Of a DNA stretch of 57,858 bases, positions 17,626-26,248 are shown in pieces. The DNA comes from DATGFB01 sp032160545. GTDB taxonomy: Bacteria; Actinomycetota; Actinomycetes; Mycobacteriales; Jatrophihabitantaceae. The position numbers and the translations under genes are program-made. The DNA lies in NCBI GenBank assembly GCA_032160545.1, contig JAVHVN010000078.1:1-57858 (forward strand), written 5' to 3'. Numbering within the stretch: the first letter of the stretch is position 1; each line of letters starts with the position of its first letter. The notes beneath the pieces were generated by a model, which was not told where the DNA came from, made no database searches, and was given only the letters and a program-made list of their open reading frames with translations.

Positions 17626-17950
17626 CGCGTTGTCCCCTTTCGGTGATGCGGAGGGATCGATGCCGGTCTCGCCACGGGGAACCGGTGTCCAAGCCGATGT
17701 CGACGCCGACGCTGAGCGCCGCGTCCCGCGGCAAGCACGGCTCGATCGCAATTGCCCGGGCGATTAAGCCCGTTATGTTGGGTGAAATCCCACCGCACGA
17801 ACAGACATCTCTTATCTCCAAAACTGGGTGGCTCCACGCAAATATGTGCGCGTCGGAAAAGAGACTTCTGCGAAGAGGCACTGCGTCCGGCATAACGTTG
17901 ATCTAGGAGGCCGCGCCTCCCGAGCGAGGTGAAATCTAGCCCACGTCCCC

Positions 17951-18000
17951 GCCGCCGTCCAGTGCGACTTGACGTTCAGTCGCACTTCATCCGCGGCGGC
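17951..18000. repeat. long hairpin-forming inverted repeat
   Basis: The inner arms AGTGCGACT (17961-17969) and AGTCGCACT (17978-17986) are perfect with an 8-base loop. The outer arms GCCGCCG (17951-17957) and CGGCGGC (17994-18000) are also perfect, separated from the inner stem by short unpaired segments. It could be an RNA structure, a terminator of something upstream or a protein site. Confidence 0.45.
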
Positions 18001-18135
18001 AGCGGGACGGCAGTTCCGGCGCCGGCCGGCGCGGGATGGCGTGGCCGCACCGCGCACGGGAAGTCCGCACGACGCACCGAAACCCTGGTGACGCCTGGTG
18101 CCGACCGCCTCCATCGGCCGGTCGACCAGCCTCTG

Positions 18136-18173
18136 CGAGATCCCGTTACGGCCTGTAACCACACCGGATCTCG
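18136..18173. repeat. nested inverted repeat just ahead of a strong ribosome site
   Basis: CGAGATCC (18136-18143) pairs with GGATCTCG (18166-18173), enclosing GTTAC (18145-18149) and GTAAC (18155-18159). AGGAGGAGGGG follows at 18177-18187. A CCTCC at about 18110-18114 could pair with that ribosome site, so a leader switch is conceivable. Confidence 0.35.
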
Positions 18174-18187
18174 GGTAGGAGGAGGGG

Positions 18188-18280
18188 ATGAGACCGGCCC
18201 AGCGCGGCCCTGCGGACGTCGGGACGGAATACCGTCAGCGTGCTGCCGCGCTCGGCTCGCCGCGACTGTGCACCGGCTGA
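18188..18280 (+). CDS. possible 30-residue leader peptide ORF
   Basis: ATG 18188 directly follows AGGAGGAGGGG, the strongest ribosome-site match in the region, and the frame closes at TGA 18278-18280. The peptide (starting MRPAQRGPADVG) has five Arg and one Cys and no recognisable domain. It lies upstream of the importer promoter, so it would need its own transcript. Reality is uncertain; the stem-loop before it is the reason to mention it. Confidence 0.2.
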   Translation: MRPAQRGPADVGTEYRQRAAALGSPRLCTG

Positions 18281-18322
18281 AGCCAGGGCTGAGTAAGTGT
18301 CCACTCCACCTTAACGAAGCCC

Positions 18323-18350
18323 TTGACAGTTGGGGGATCGGCCGTATGTT
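18323..18350 (+). promoter_or_regulatory. sigma-70-like promoter of the importer operon
   Basis: A perfect TTGACA (18323-18328) and TATGTT (18345-18350) with a 16-base spacer lie in an otherwise GC-rich region, about 70 bases ahead of the substrate-binding protein start. Confidence 0.65.
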
Positions 18351-18361
18351 CCTCCTAAACA

Positions 18362-18376
18362 TCTCTAACTTAGAGA
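18362..18376. promoter_or_regulatory. 15-bp operator-like palindrome TCTCTAACTTAGAGA
   Basis: A perfect palindrome with 7-bp arms around a central C, starting about 12 bases after the -10 box and so overlapping the expected transcription start. A repressor bound here would block the importer operon. A partial copy (ACATCTCTTA) is at 17805-17814, upstream of the divergent SDR. Confidence 0.55.
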
Positions 18377-18421
18377 CAGAAACCGACGTGCGCATCGTCG
18401 ACGGCCACCCAAGGGAGAGTC

Positions 18422-19618
18422 GTGAAAATCAAGTACCTAAGAACGTCGTCCGTCGTCGCATTGGCCTGTGTCGCGCTGGTCGCCACAGCCTGCTCCTCGT
18501 CCAAGTCTTCCGCGGGCGGGAACGGCATCCCGAGCGGACCGATCAAGATCGGCGCTATTTACTCTTTGAGCGGTAGCTTCGCCGCGTTCGGTCCTTCGCA
18601 GCGCGCGACCGGACAAGCCGCAATCGACCAGATCAACGCCGATGGCGGCATCAGCGGGCACCAGGTGGCGCTCGACGTCAAGGACGACAAGAGCACTCCG
18701 GACGGGGCAGTGTCGGCCGCGCAGGCTCTGGTGTCGGACAAGGTCTCGATGTTCGCCTACTTCGGCACCAGCCCGCAGACCCTGCAGGCAGGGCCGGTGC
18801 TGAACAAGGCCGGCATCCCGGCGATCACGCTGCTGACCGATGCCACCTTCGAAGACGGTACGAAGTGGCCCTACATCTACAACGACTACTCCGACGCGAA
18901 GCAGGGGGTCTACCCGTACGCGCCGTTCCTGCAGAGCAAGGGCGTGACCAAGGTCGTCTCCATCAACGACACGACGCCCGGCTCGGCGACGTTCTCCGGT
19001 TACGCGAACGCAGCGGTCAAGGCAGCCGGCATCGACGTGGTCAAGAGCGTGTCGTTCGACCCGACCGCGGTCGACCTCACGACTCAGGTTCAACAGCTGA
19101 AGGCCGCGGGTACCGATTGGCTGCTGGCCAACAACGTCGTCGGCTTCGGTCCGCTCTACAACGCCCTGCGGGCTACCGGCTGGCACCCGAACATCCTCGA
19201 GACGACAGCCGCGTACTACGACAGCTCGGGCGCACTCGGCAACTTCGCACCGACGACCTGGGCCGGCTGCAATGTCGGTGTCGCCCCGGGCAAGTCGCTG
19301 CCTGCGAACGTCACCAAGGTCCTCGCCGCGGCCACTGCCAAGCTCGGCCACATGCAGCCGGACCTGCTGGTCAGCGTCGCCTCGGCCTACGACGCGCTGC
19401 TGATCTACAAGTACGCGGTTGAGAAGGCCGGTTCGACCAGTGGCAAGGACGTCGTCAAGGTGCTCGACACGATCAAGAACCAGTCGTTCTCCAACCCGGA
19501 CTGGACCTTCACGTTCACTCCGGACAACCACCTCGGCTGGGTGGCGTCCAACAACCACATCTGCACGGTGACCCCGCTCGACAAGTACGGAACGCCGACG
19601 ATCGTCGACGCGAAGTAG
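18422..19618 (+). CDS. ABC transporter substrate-binding lipoprotein (branched-chain amino acid type)
   Basis: 398 residues from GTG 18422, with GGGAGAG upstream. It has a signal peptide with lipobox ATAC (Cys24), a Ser/Gly linker, then a periplasmic-binding type I fold opening with GPIKIGAIYSLSGSFAAFG, as in LivJ/LivK-like proteins. DDKSTPDGAVSAAQALV and the C-terminal WTFTFTPDNHLGW are typical of the family. In actinobacterial catabolic clusters such proteins often bind aromatic or other carboxylates rather than amino acids. First gene of the operon 18422-24696 with its permeases, ATPases and an esterase. Confidence 0.92.
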   Translation: MKIKYLRTSSVVALACVALVATACSSSKSSAGGNGIPSGPIKIGAIYSLSGSFAAFGPSQRATGQAAIDQINADGGISGHQVALDVKDDKSTPDGAVSAAQALVSDKVSMFAYFGTSPQTLQAGPVLNKAGIPAITLLTDATFEDGTKWPYIYNDYSDAKQGVYPYAPFLQSKGVTKVVSINDTTPGSATFSGYANAAVKAAGIDVVKSVSFDPTAVDLTTQVQQLKAAGTDWLLANNVVGFGPLYNALRATGWHPNILETTAAYYDSSGALGNFAPTTWAGCNVGVAPGKSLPANVTKVLAAATAKLGHMQPDLLVSVASAYDALLIYKYAVEKAGSTSGKDVVKVLDTIKNQSFSNPDWTFTFTPDNHLGWVASNNHICTVTPLDKYGTPTIVDAK

Positions 19619-19633
19619 TTCCGAGGAGCCTGG

Positions 19634-20527
19634 ATGTCGTCGCTGTCACTTCTGCCCGATGCCATCGTGGCCGGCCTGTGCACGGGTTCCGTGTACGGGC
19701 TGGTCGCGCTTGGTTACAACATCACCTACAACGCAACCGGCGTGTTCAACCTGGCGCAGGGCGACCTGGTCATGGTCGGTCTGATGCTGACGTGGGTGGC
19801 AGTGAGCATCTTCAAACTGCCTTACCTCGTGGCCTTTCTCGGGGTGGTCGTGATCGTCTCCCTGATCAGCCTGGTCGAGGAACGGTTCGTGGTCAGACCG
19901 TTCCTCGTTCGAAGAGAGGCGAACATCGGGTGGTTCATCTCCACCCTCGGCTTCAGCATCATGATCGAAGCGATCGCGTTGATCTGGTTCGGCAACCACC
20001 CGATCGTCCCGATCCCCAGCTTCCTGCCGGCGAGCGGGTTCAGCATTCTCGGCACCTTGTTCGTGCCACGGGAGCTTCTCGTGCTCGGTGCCCTGATCGT
20101 GCTGAGCGTCGGCTTCGAGTTCTTTTTCAAGAGAACCCGTTTGGGTCTGACCATGCAGGCGACCGCGGAGGACCGGCAAGCGGCCGGCCTGCGCGGTGTG
20201 AACCCGATCCGGGTCGGCCAGATCGGTTTCCTGCTCGGTGGCCTCATCGCCGGCGTGGCCGGATTCGTCGTGGCACCGCTCGTGTCGACGAGCATCTCCG
20301 TGGGGCTGAGCTACAGCGTCAAGGGATTCGTGGCACTCGCCATCGGCGGCTTCGGCAACCTTCGGGCCGGTGTCATTGCTGCCCTGCTGCTCGGTGTCGC
20401 CGAGAGCGTCTTCACCCTGTTCGTCGGTGCCGACTACGAGATCGCGGTCGGCCTGGTGATCCTGCTCGTGGTCCTCGGGCTGAAGCCGACGGGCGTCTCG
20501 CGAAGCTTCGCAGCAAGGCAGGTATAG
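19634..20527 (+). CDS. LivH-type ABC permease
   Basis: 297 residues from ATG 19634 (ribosome site AGGAGCC), 15 bases after the binding-protein gene. It is a membrane protein with about eight hydrophobic segments. The conserved GLVALGYNITYNATGVFNLAQGDLVM segment is split by the second helix. The EAA-like loop is represented by TAEDRQAAGLRGVNP, and GFGNLRAGVIAALLLGV lies near the end. It pairs with the permease half of the fused protein next door to form the channel. Confidence 0.92.
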   Translation: MSSLSLLPDAIVAGLCTGSVYGLVALGYNITYNATGVFNLAQGDLVMVGLMLTWVAVSIFKLPYLVAFLGVVVIVSLISLVEERFVVRPFLVRREANIGWFISTLGFSIMIEAIALIWFGNHPIVPIPSFLPASGFSILGTLFVPRELLVLGALIVLSVGFEFFFKRTRLGLTMQATAEDRQAAGLRGVNPIRVGQIGFLLGGLIAGVAGFVVAPLVSTSISVGLSYSVKGFVALAIGGFGNLRAGVIAALLLGVAESVFTLFVGADYEIAVGLVILLVVLGLKPTGVSRSFAARQV

Positions 20528-20530
20528 CGG

Positions 20531-23113
20531 ATGCCGAACCCTGTGACCCTGCGGCGTTACGGCATTCCGCTCGTGGGAGTGCTCGTCGCCGCGGTCTATC
20601 CCGTCGTCCTCGGTGCCGATCAGTTCCGGCTCTCGCAGTTGGAGTACGTGACCTCGCTGATCATCGTCGCGGTCGGGCTGAACATCGTCCTGGGCTACGC
20701 CGGGCAGTTGTTCCTCGGACCCAGTGCGGTGTTCGGCATCTCGGCCTATGCGGTGGCCTATGTTGCCGTCCACCAGCCCTCGCTGAACTCGTTCTGGTGG
20801 ATGCTCGTCGTCGGAGCACTCTCCGGCGTGGTCGCCGGGGTCGTGCTCGGCGCGCCGGCTCTGCGGTTCGGCGGCTTCTATCTCGGCATGACGACCCTGT
20901 ACGTCGCCACCGTGCTCCCGGTGCTGGTGCAGAAGGTGCCGGGCCTCGGTGGCATCAGTGGACTGTCGCTCATCGCCGACCTCAACTTCAGGCAGTCGAT
21001 CGACGGCCTGGCCCTGTACGAGGTCGCGCTGCTGATCGTCGCTCTCGTGGTCGGATTCTCCTGGCTGTTGTGGCACTCGGCCGTGGGCCGGCGGTTCGCG
21101 CTGCTGGCGACGAGCGAAGAGCTGTCGGAGTCCCTCGGTATCTCGACCTACCGCACCAAGCTGCTGGCGTTCGTCATCGGCTCGGCGGTCATCGGCGTGG
21201 GTGGCGGCATGTACGTGCACACCCAGCAATTCGTCACGTCCAACAGCGCGCCGGCGCAGACGTCGATCCTGCTACTGGCGGCATGCGTCGTGGGTGGCAT
21301 CGGGCGCCAGTCCGGTCCGGTTGTCGGAGGCGCGATCGTCTTCGGGTTCGCCGCGCTCGTGCCCGGGCTGCAGAAATACGAAGCAGTGGCCTTCGGCCTG
21401 CTCATCATCCTGGTCATGGTTCTGCGCCCGAGCGGAATCGTCGGCTTCGCCCGTCCCCGCGCCACCCTGCCGCCGGCTGCGGACGACCACGACGAGGACC
21501 TCCCGACGGCCGCCGGACCGGCGCTCGATCCGGGCGCGAGGCTCTACCCGCGCCAGGCGATACGGGGTGCTCTGGATGCGCGGAGCCTGATGCAGAGGTT
21601 CGGCCCGGTCACTGCCGTCGACCGCGTGAACGTCCATGTCGAGCCTGGGACAGCGCACGGTCTGGTCGGACCCAATGGTTCGGGCAAGACCACCACCCTC
21701 AATTTGCTCAGCGGGTTCCTTCGCTCGTCCGACGGCTCGGTGTCCGTCGGTGACAACCCGCTCAAGCGCGGCAAGGCCTATCTGGCCGCGCGAGCCGGGC
21801 TGAGCCGCACGTTCCAGACCCCCAAGCTGGTGCCCGGGTCCACGGTGCACGTGAACCTGCTGATGGCGGCCGACCAGGTGGTGCCGCCCAAGGGCTTCTC
21901 GTCGGTCTTCCGGCTGCCCGCGGGCCGGCGCCGTGAGGCCGAGGTCAACGCGCTCGCCGACCGTGCGGCGGCGCAGCTCGGTCTGCTGCCGGTGCTGCAC
22001 GTGCCGACGGCCGTGCTCTCACACGGCACCCAACGACTCGTCGAGCTCGCCCGGGCCATGCTCCTGGGCGGTGCGGTGATCCTGCTCGACGAGCCGGCCG
22101 CCGGTCTGAGCCCGGCGGAGGTCCAGGTGGTCAAGCGGTCGGTGACCGAGATGAAGGCGGCCGGGTCGGGCGTCCTCATCGTCGAGCACAACCTGCCCAT
22201 CGTGTACGACCTGACTGACGAGGTGACGGTTCTCGACCGCGGTTCGGTGCTGTTCCACGGCACGCCGCCGGAGGTTGCGGTCGACCCCGAAGTCGCGAGG
22301 ATCTATGCCGGCAGTGTCGATCGCACCGACCAGCTACGCGAGAACCGCCCGGCGCGATCGGTCGAAGACGGGTCGAGCTTGAAGGTCCGCGGTCTGCGGG
22401 CCGGTTACGGCGCCATGGACGTGGTGCACGACCTCGACCTGGACGTGCGGCAGAACGAGCTCGTGGCGATCGTCGGCCGCAACGGCGTCGGGAAGACCAC
22501 GCTGCTGGCCGCCATCGCAGGAGTCCGGTACGGCTCCAACGCGGGCAAGGTCTCGATCGATGACCGCCAGTTGGAATCGATGAGTCCGTGGGAGCGCACC
22601 GCTGCCGGAATCGCGCTCGTGCCCGAGGGTAGGCGCATTTTCCGGCAGATGACTGTTGCCGACAACCTGACGATGGCCGCCGGTGGACGCGGTACGAGCG
22701 CCGCCGACATCAAGAACGACCTGAACTGGGTCTACGAGCTCTTCCCCAACCTGCAGCGCTACCACAAGACAACCGCCGGTTCGCTGAGCGGAGGTGAGCA
22801 GCAGATGGTCGCCGTCGCTCAAGCGCTGGTCAGCCGACCGCGCTTCCTGCTGCTCGACGAGCCGACGGCGGGCCTCGCTCCGATCCTGGTCGACGACCTG
22901 TTCACGACCTTGCTCCGACTGCGCTCGTCCGGTGTCGGGGTGCTGGTCGTCGACCAGAACGTCGAGCGCCTGCTGACCATTTCCGACCGTGCTTTCTTGA
23001 TGGACAACGGCAGGCTCGTGCTGGGCGGACCCGTCGAATCACTGTCGTTGTCCGAAATCGTCGACACCATCGTCCGAGGCGCCGCTCAAGACGCCGCAAA
23101 GCAGGAGGCCTGA
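20531..23113 (+). CDS. fused LivM permease - LivG ATPase - LivF ATPase
   Basis: 860 residues from ATG 20531, three bases after the LivH-type gene. Residues about 10-310 are a LivM-like permease (GLNIVLGYAGQLFLGPSAVFG; SLGISTYRTKL loop). A linker follows, then ATPase 1: Walker A GPNGSGKTT at about 380, signature LSHGTQR about 496, Walker B LLDEPAAG about 516. ATPase 2 has Walker A GRNGVGKTT at about 649, LSGGEQQ about 751 and LLLDEPTAGL about 774. In most bacteria these are three separate polypeptides (compare the set at 54340-56894). The frame is continuous, so this is a real triple fusion. The stop overlaps the ATG of the esterase (TGATG). Confidence 0.93.
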   Translation: MPNPVTLRRYGIPLVGVLVAAVYPVVLGADQFRLSQLEYVTSLIIVAVGLNIVLGYAGQLFLGPSAVFGISAYAVAYVAVHQPSLNSFWWMLVVGALSGVVAGVVLGAPALRFGGFYLGMTTLYVATVLPVLVQKVPGLGGISGLSLIADLNFRQSIDGLALYEVALLIVALVVGFSWLLWHSAVGRRFALLATSEELSESLGISTYRTKLLAFVIGSAVIGVGGGMYVHTQQFVTSNSAPAQTSILLLAACVVGGIGRQSGPVVGGAIVFGFAALVPGLQKYEAVAFGLLIILVMVLRPSGIVGFARPRATLPPAADDHDEDLPTAAGPALDPGARLYPRQAIRGALDARSLMQRFGPVTAVDRVNVHVEPGTAHGLVGPNGSGKTTTLNLLSGFLRSSDGSVSVGDNPLKRGKAYLAARAGLSRTFQTPKLVPGSTVHVNLLMAADQVVPPKGFSSVFRLPAGRRREAEVNALADRAAAQLGLLPVLHVPTAVLSHGTQRLVELARAMLLGGAVILLDEPAAGLSPAEVQVVKRSVTEMKAAGSGVLIVEHNLPIVYDLTDEVTVLDRGSVLFHGTPPEVAVDPEVARIYAGSVDRTDQLRENRPARSVEDGSSLKVRGLRAGYGAMDVVHDLDLDVRQNELVAIVGRNGVGKTTLLAAIAGVRYGSNAGKVSIDDRQLESMSPWERTAAGIALVPEGRRIFRQMTVADNLTMAAGGRGTSAADIKNDLNWVYELFPNLQRYHKTTAGSLSGGEQQMVAVAQALVSRPRFLLLDEPTAGLAPILVDDLFTTLLRLRSSGVGVLVVDQNVERLLTISDRAFLMDNGRLVLGGPVESLSLSEIVDTIVRGAAQDAAKQEA

Positions 23114-24696
23114 TGTCAGAGCCCGTCGTCCAGATCAGCCAGGGCCAGCTCGTCGGCACCGCCGAGCAGACTCCGCACGGCGAGGTGCACCGCTTCGCGG
23201 GCATCCCGTTCGCCGCAGGCCCGATCGGTCCGCTGCGGTTCAACGCAGCCGGTCCGGCGCCGTCCTGGGAGGGTGTCAGACCCGCGACGGAATTCGGACC
23301 ATCGCCCGTCCAGGTCACGGAAGGGCCGTTCTCGGGCACCGTACCCGGGATGGTGCCTGACCGGGTCGACGAGGACTGCCTGACGCTGAACGTCTGGCGA
23401 CCGGCCGGCGCAGCCGACGACCTGCCGGTGCTGCTCTGGATCTACGGTGGGGCCTTCACCATCGGATCGGGCTCGTTGCAGAGCTACGACGGAGCACGCT
23501 TTGCCGCTGAGCAGAACGTCGTGATCGTGACCGCCAACTACCGGGTCGGTGCTCTGGGCTTCCTGGATCTACGCAAGTTCGGTGGCGACGAGATCGGCGC
23601 GGTCACCAACGCCGGGCTGCGTGATCAGCTTGCAGCGAGCCGCTGGGTCAAGGAGAACATCGCCGCATTCGGTGGCGACCCGTCGCGCATCACGGTCTTC
23701 GGCGAATCGGCCGGAGCCGGGTCGATCATCCACCTCATGCTCGCGCCGGGAGCGAAGGATGTGATCACCCGTGCCATCCCGCAGAGCCCCGGCGTCGACT
23801 TCACGCAGACCGGTGAGGTCGCCGGCATCATCGCCGGCCGGCTGCTCGCCGAGCTCGGCGTCACATCTGCCAAAGAACTTCTGGACGTCCCGGCCAGCCG
23901 GATCCTGCAGGCTCAGGAGGCGGTGATGATGGCATCGATGGGTGAATACGGCGCGATGGTGTTCCACCCGGTGATCGACGGCGAGATGGTGCCGGCAACG
24001 CCATCGGTCGCCTTTGCCCGGGGAGACGTCGCGGGCATCGACCTGCTGATCGGGTCGACGGCCGAGGAGATGCGCCTCTATCTCGACCCTCGCGCCAACG
24101 ACGCCGGTCGGGACGGCCTCGTCGAGTGGCTCACCGCCTACCTCGTCAACCGGATGGGTGGCCAGACCGCCCCTCCCGATCGGGTGTCGGCGTTGGTCGA
24201 CAACTACCTCAAGGCGAGCGAGGGCACCGCACGCAGCACCGGAGCCGACGTGTGGGCCGCGATCACGAGCGACGCCGGCATGCGGCTACCAGCGCTGCGG
24301 CTGGCCGATTCGCAGTCCGAACACAATCCCCGTACGTACGCCTATGCATTCACGTGGCAGTCGCACAACCCCAGTGCCGACCTGGGCGCGTTTCATGCCG
24401 TCGACATTCCGTTCACCTTCGACACCCACGATCGGGTCGGTTGGGGCGAGTTCGTCGGAATCGACGACGAAGGCCGCGCCGTCGGGCACGCGCTCCGCTC
24501 TGCCTGGGCCGCATTTGCTGCCACTGGCGATCCGTCCTCGGAGGTGTCCGGACCGTGGCCGGCGTACGACACCCGCACGCGGACGATGAAGATCCTCGGC
24601 ACACCCCTCGCCGTCGTCGATGACCCGCTCGGCGAGTTGCGCGAGTGGTGGGACGGGCTGTGGAACGAGAACGCCCAGGCGCCAGGGTTCGGCTAG
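23113..24696 (+). CDS. type-B carboxylesterase
   Basis: 527 residues, the normal length for the family, starting at ATG 23113 inside the stop of the transporter gene. Motifs: EDCLTLNVWRP, oxyanion GGAFTIGSG, nucleophile elbow FGESAGAGS (Ser about 201), and a C-terminal His region after FHAVDIPFTF. It hydrolyses carboxylic esters, probably in the cytoplasm as no signal peptide is seen. Co-transcription with an importer suggests it cleaves the imported ester. Confidence 0.92.
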   Translation: MSEPVVQISQGQLVGTAEQTPHGEVHRFAGIPFAAGPIGPLRFNAAGPAPSWEGVRPATEFGPSPVQVTEGPFSGTVPGMVPDRVDEDCLTLNVWRPAGAADDLPVLLWIYGGAFTIGSGSLQSYDGARFAAEQNVVIVTANYRVGALGFLDLRKFGGDEIGAVTNAGLRDQLAASRWVKENIAAFGGDPSRITVFGESAGAGSIIHLMLAPGAKDVITRAIPQSPGVDFTQTGEVAGIIAGRLLAELGVTSAKELLDVPASRILQAQEAVMMASMGEYGAMVFHPVIDGEMVPATPSVAFARGDVAGIDLLIGSTAEEMRLYLDPRANDAGRDGLVEWLTAYLVNRMGGQTAPPDRVSALVDNYLKASEGTARSTGADVWAAITSDAGMRLPALRLADSQSEHNPRTYAYAFTWQSHNPSADLGAFHAVDIPFTFDTHDRVGWGEFVGIDDEGRAVGHALRSAWAAFAATGDPSSEVSGPWPAYDTRTRTMKILGTPLAVVDDPLGELREWWDGLWNENAQAPGFG

Positions 24697-25313
24697 TCGG
24701 CGACGTTACGGCGGTACTCCGCCAGCGGCTGCGCCCGGCCGCGATCGACGGCGAGGGCCGGGCGCTCCGGCTCGGCGCGGGGCAACGGCTCGACGCGCGT
24801 CATCGTCTGCCGCGACCGAACGGCGAGTTCCTGGTAGACCTTCGTCCCGTTGGCCTTCCATGCCGTCTCTGCCTCGGTCAACGGTCGCACGATCTGCGCA
24901 GGGGTGCCTGCGACGAGCATGCCGGGCGGCACCTCGAATCCCGACTTCACGAACGAGTTCGCGGCGACGAAGGCCCGCGCTCCCACCACCGCTGCGTCCA
25001 TGATCACCGCGTTGATGCCGATGAGCACACCCTCTTCGATGCGGCAACCGTGCAGGACCGCCGCATGCCCGACGTGCCCGCCGGGCGCGACGACTGTGGC
25101 GCGGCCCGGGAAGCAGTGCAGCACGCACGCATCCTGCACGTTCGCACCCGCCCCGACCTCGATGCGACCCATGTCCCCCCGCAACGACGCGCCCGGGCCG
25201 ATGTAGCAGCCGGCTCCGACGTGGACGTCCCCGATCAACGTGGCGTCCGGATGCACGAACGCGGTGGGATCGACCACGGGAATCACCCCGTCGATGCTGA
25301 AGGTGCCACCCAC
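24693..25313 (-). CDS. gamma-carbonic-anhydrase/PaaY-like left-handed beta-helix protein
   Basis: 206 residues from GTG 25313, preceded by AGGAGA; a longer open frame upstream is unsupported and crosses the operator. Hexapeptide repeats (ATLIGDVHVGAGCYIGPGASL onward, split over about residues 20-130) carry the zinc-type His set: VLHC, GGHVGHAAVLHGC. PaaY of the same fold is a thioesterase that rescues CoA in phenylacetate breakdown, and CaiE and carbonic anhydrases are other relatives. The C-terminal 50 residues are variable. It is divergent from the SDR at 25397 across a KstR2-like operator and overlaps the esterase end by four bases. Confidence 0.85.
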   Translation of the reverse strand: MGGTFSIDGVIPVVDPTAFVHPDATLIGDVHVGAGCYIGPGASLRGDMGRIEVGAGANVQDACVLHCFPGRATVVAPGGHVGHAAVLHGCRIEEGVLIGINAVIMDAAVVGARAFVAANSFVKSGFEVPPGMLVAGTPAQIVRPLTEAETAWKANGTKVYQELAVRSRQTMTRVEPLPRAEPERPALAVDRGRAQPLAEYRRNVAD

Positions 25314-25352
25314 GGTCTTTCTCCTCTCGATGCGGGTTCGCAGCCTATGCCA

Positions 25353-25366
25353 ACCAAGCGCTTGAT
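25353..25366. promoter_or_regulatory. KstR2-type operator, perfect match (site 1)
   Basis: ACCAAGCGCTTGAT fits the published KstR2 consensus AnCAAGnnCTTGnT at every defined position. It lies between the divergent starts at 25313 and 25397, and four bases before TAGACT (25370-25375), a plausible -10 for the rightward SDR. Confidence 0.75.
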
Positions 25367-25396
25367 CGGTAGACTCGACACGTTTCGGGGAGGCCG

Positions 25397-26248
25397 ATGA
25401 CCAAGGAGACAGCGACGATGGGGCAACTGGACGGACGTGTGGCACTGGTGACCGGCGGCGCGCGAGGACAGGGCAGGTCCCACGCCATTGCGATGGCCGC
25501 GCAGGGTGCCACCGTCGTCGTGTGCGACATCGCAGACCAGATCGCCACCGTGCCGTATCCACTGGCCAGTACGAGCGACCTGGACGAAACCGTCGCGTCG
25601 CTTCGCACGCTGGGCGACCGGCACCGAGGTGCCGTCGTCGACGTCCGCAGCACGCCTCAGGTCGACGGACTGGTCGAGGAAATCATCGCGGAGTTCGGAC
25701 GCATCGACATCCTTGTCGCGAACGCCGGCATCTGCGGTTTCTGCGAGGTCGACCAGATCTCCGACGAGAACTGGACGGACATGATCGACACGAATCTCGG
25801 CGGTGTCTTCCGCTGTGTTCGGGCCGTACTTCCGCACATGAAGCGACAGCGTTACGGGCGCATCGTGACGACATCCTCCGGCGCCGGCCGCGCCGGAATG
25901 CAGAACCTGGCCCACTACGTCGCGTCGAAGTGGGGACTGATCGGACTCACCAAGACGGTCGCGCTGGAGGTCGCCCGGCTCGGCATCACCGCCAACACGA
26001 TCTGCCCGACAACCGTCGCTACCCCGATGGTGCACAACGAGGCGACGTACCGGGTGTTCTGCCCGGAGCTGGACAGCCCGACGCTCGAGGACGCCCGGCC
26101 GGGACTCGAAGGACTCAGCCCGATGGGCATCGCCTGGCTCGAGCCGGAGGACGTCACCCGCGCCGTCCTGTACCTCGTCACCGATCCGGGATACACGAGC
26201 GGAACGGTCATCGAGGTGAACCTGGCCTCCTCAGCCAGCCGCACCTGA
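25397..26248 (+). CDS. mycofactocin-coupled-type SDR oxidoreductase
   Basis: 283 residues from ATG 25397 (GGGGAGG upstream); ATG 25418 with AAGGAGA is an alternative start. TGGARGQGRSHA is the cofactor site, followed by the family-typical CDIADQIATVPYPLAST and DLDETVASLRTLGDR segment, then ANAG, SSSGAG and YVASK. As for the gene at 16753, family members keep NAD bound and use mycofactocin. The KstR2-like operator before it places it in the ipdABC regulon. It converges with the TIM-barrel gene, overlapping by 18 bases. Confidence 0.88.
   Translation: MTKETATMGQLDGRVALVTGGARGQGRSHAIAMAAQGATVVVCDIADQIATVPYPLASTSDLDETVASLRTLGDRHRGAVVDVRSTPQVDGLVEEIIAEFGRIDILVANAGICGFCEVDQISDENWTDMIDTNLGGVFRCVRAVLPHMKRQRYGRIVTTSSGAGRAGMQNLAHYVASKWGLIGLTKTVALEVARLGITANTICPTTVATPMVHNEATYRVFCPELDSPTLEDARPGLEGLSPMGIAWLEPEDVTRAVLYLVTDPGYTSGTVIEVNLASSASRT

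Larger units (their letters stand above)
17626..18421. other. 796-bp intergenic region with structured elements
   Basis: This is the largest gap in the catabolic part, between a minus-strand SDR and the plus-strand importer. It holds two nested inverted-repeat structures (17951-18000 and 18136-18173), a possible 30-codon ORF with a very strong ribosome site (18188-18280), a good promoter (18323-18350) and a palindrome (18362-18376), each listed separately. No longer coding frame is convincing. Confidence 0.5.

Noticed and set aside
17643..17906. An 87-codon frame in the gap before the importer
   Set aside because: No ribosome site, overlaps the upstream region of the SDR, and composition is not gene-like.
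19646..21229. A 527-codon minus-strand frame opposite the Liv permeases
   Set aside because: It shadows recognisable permease genes and is rich in Asp, Gln and Arg with no motif.
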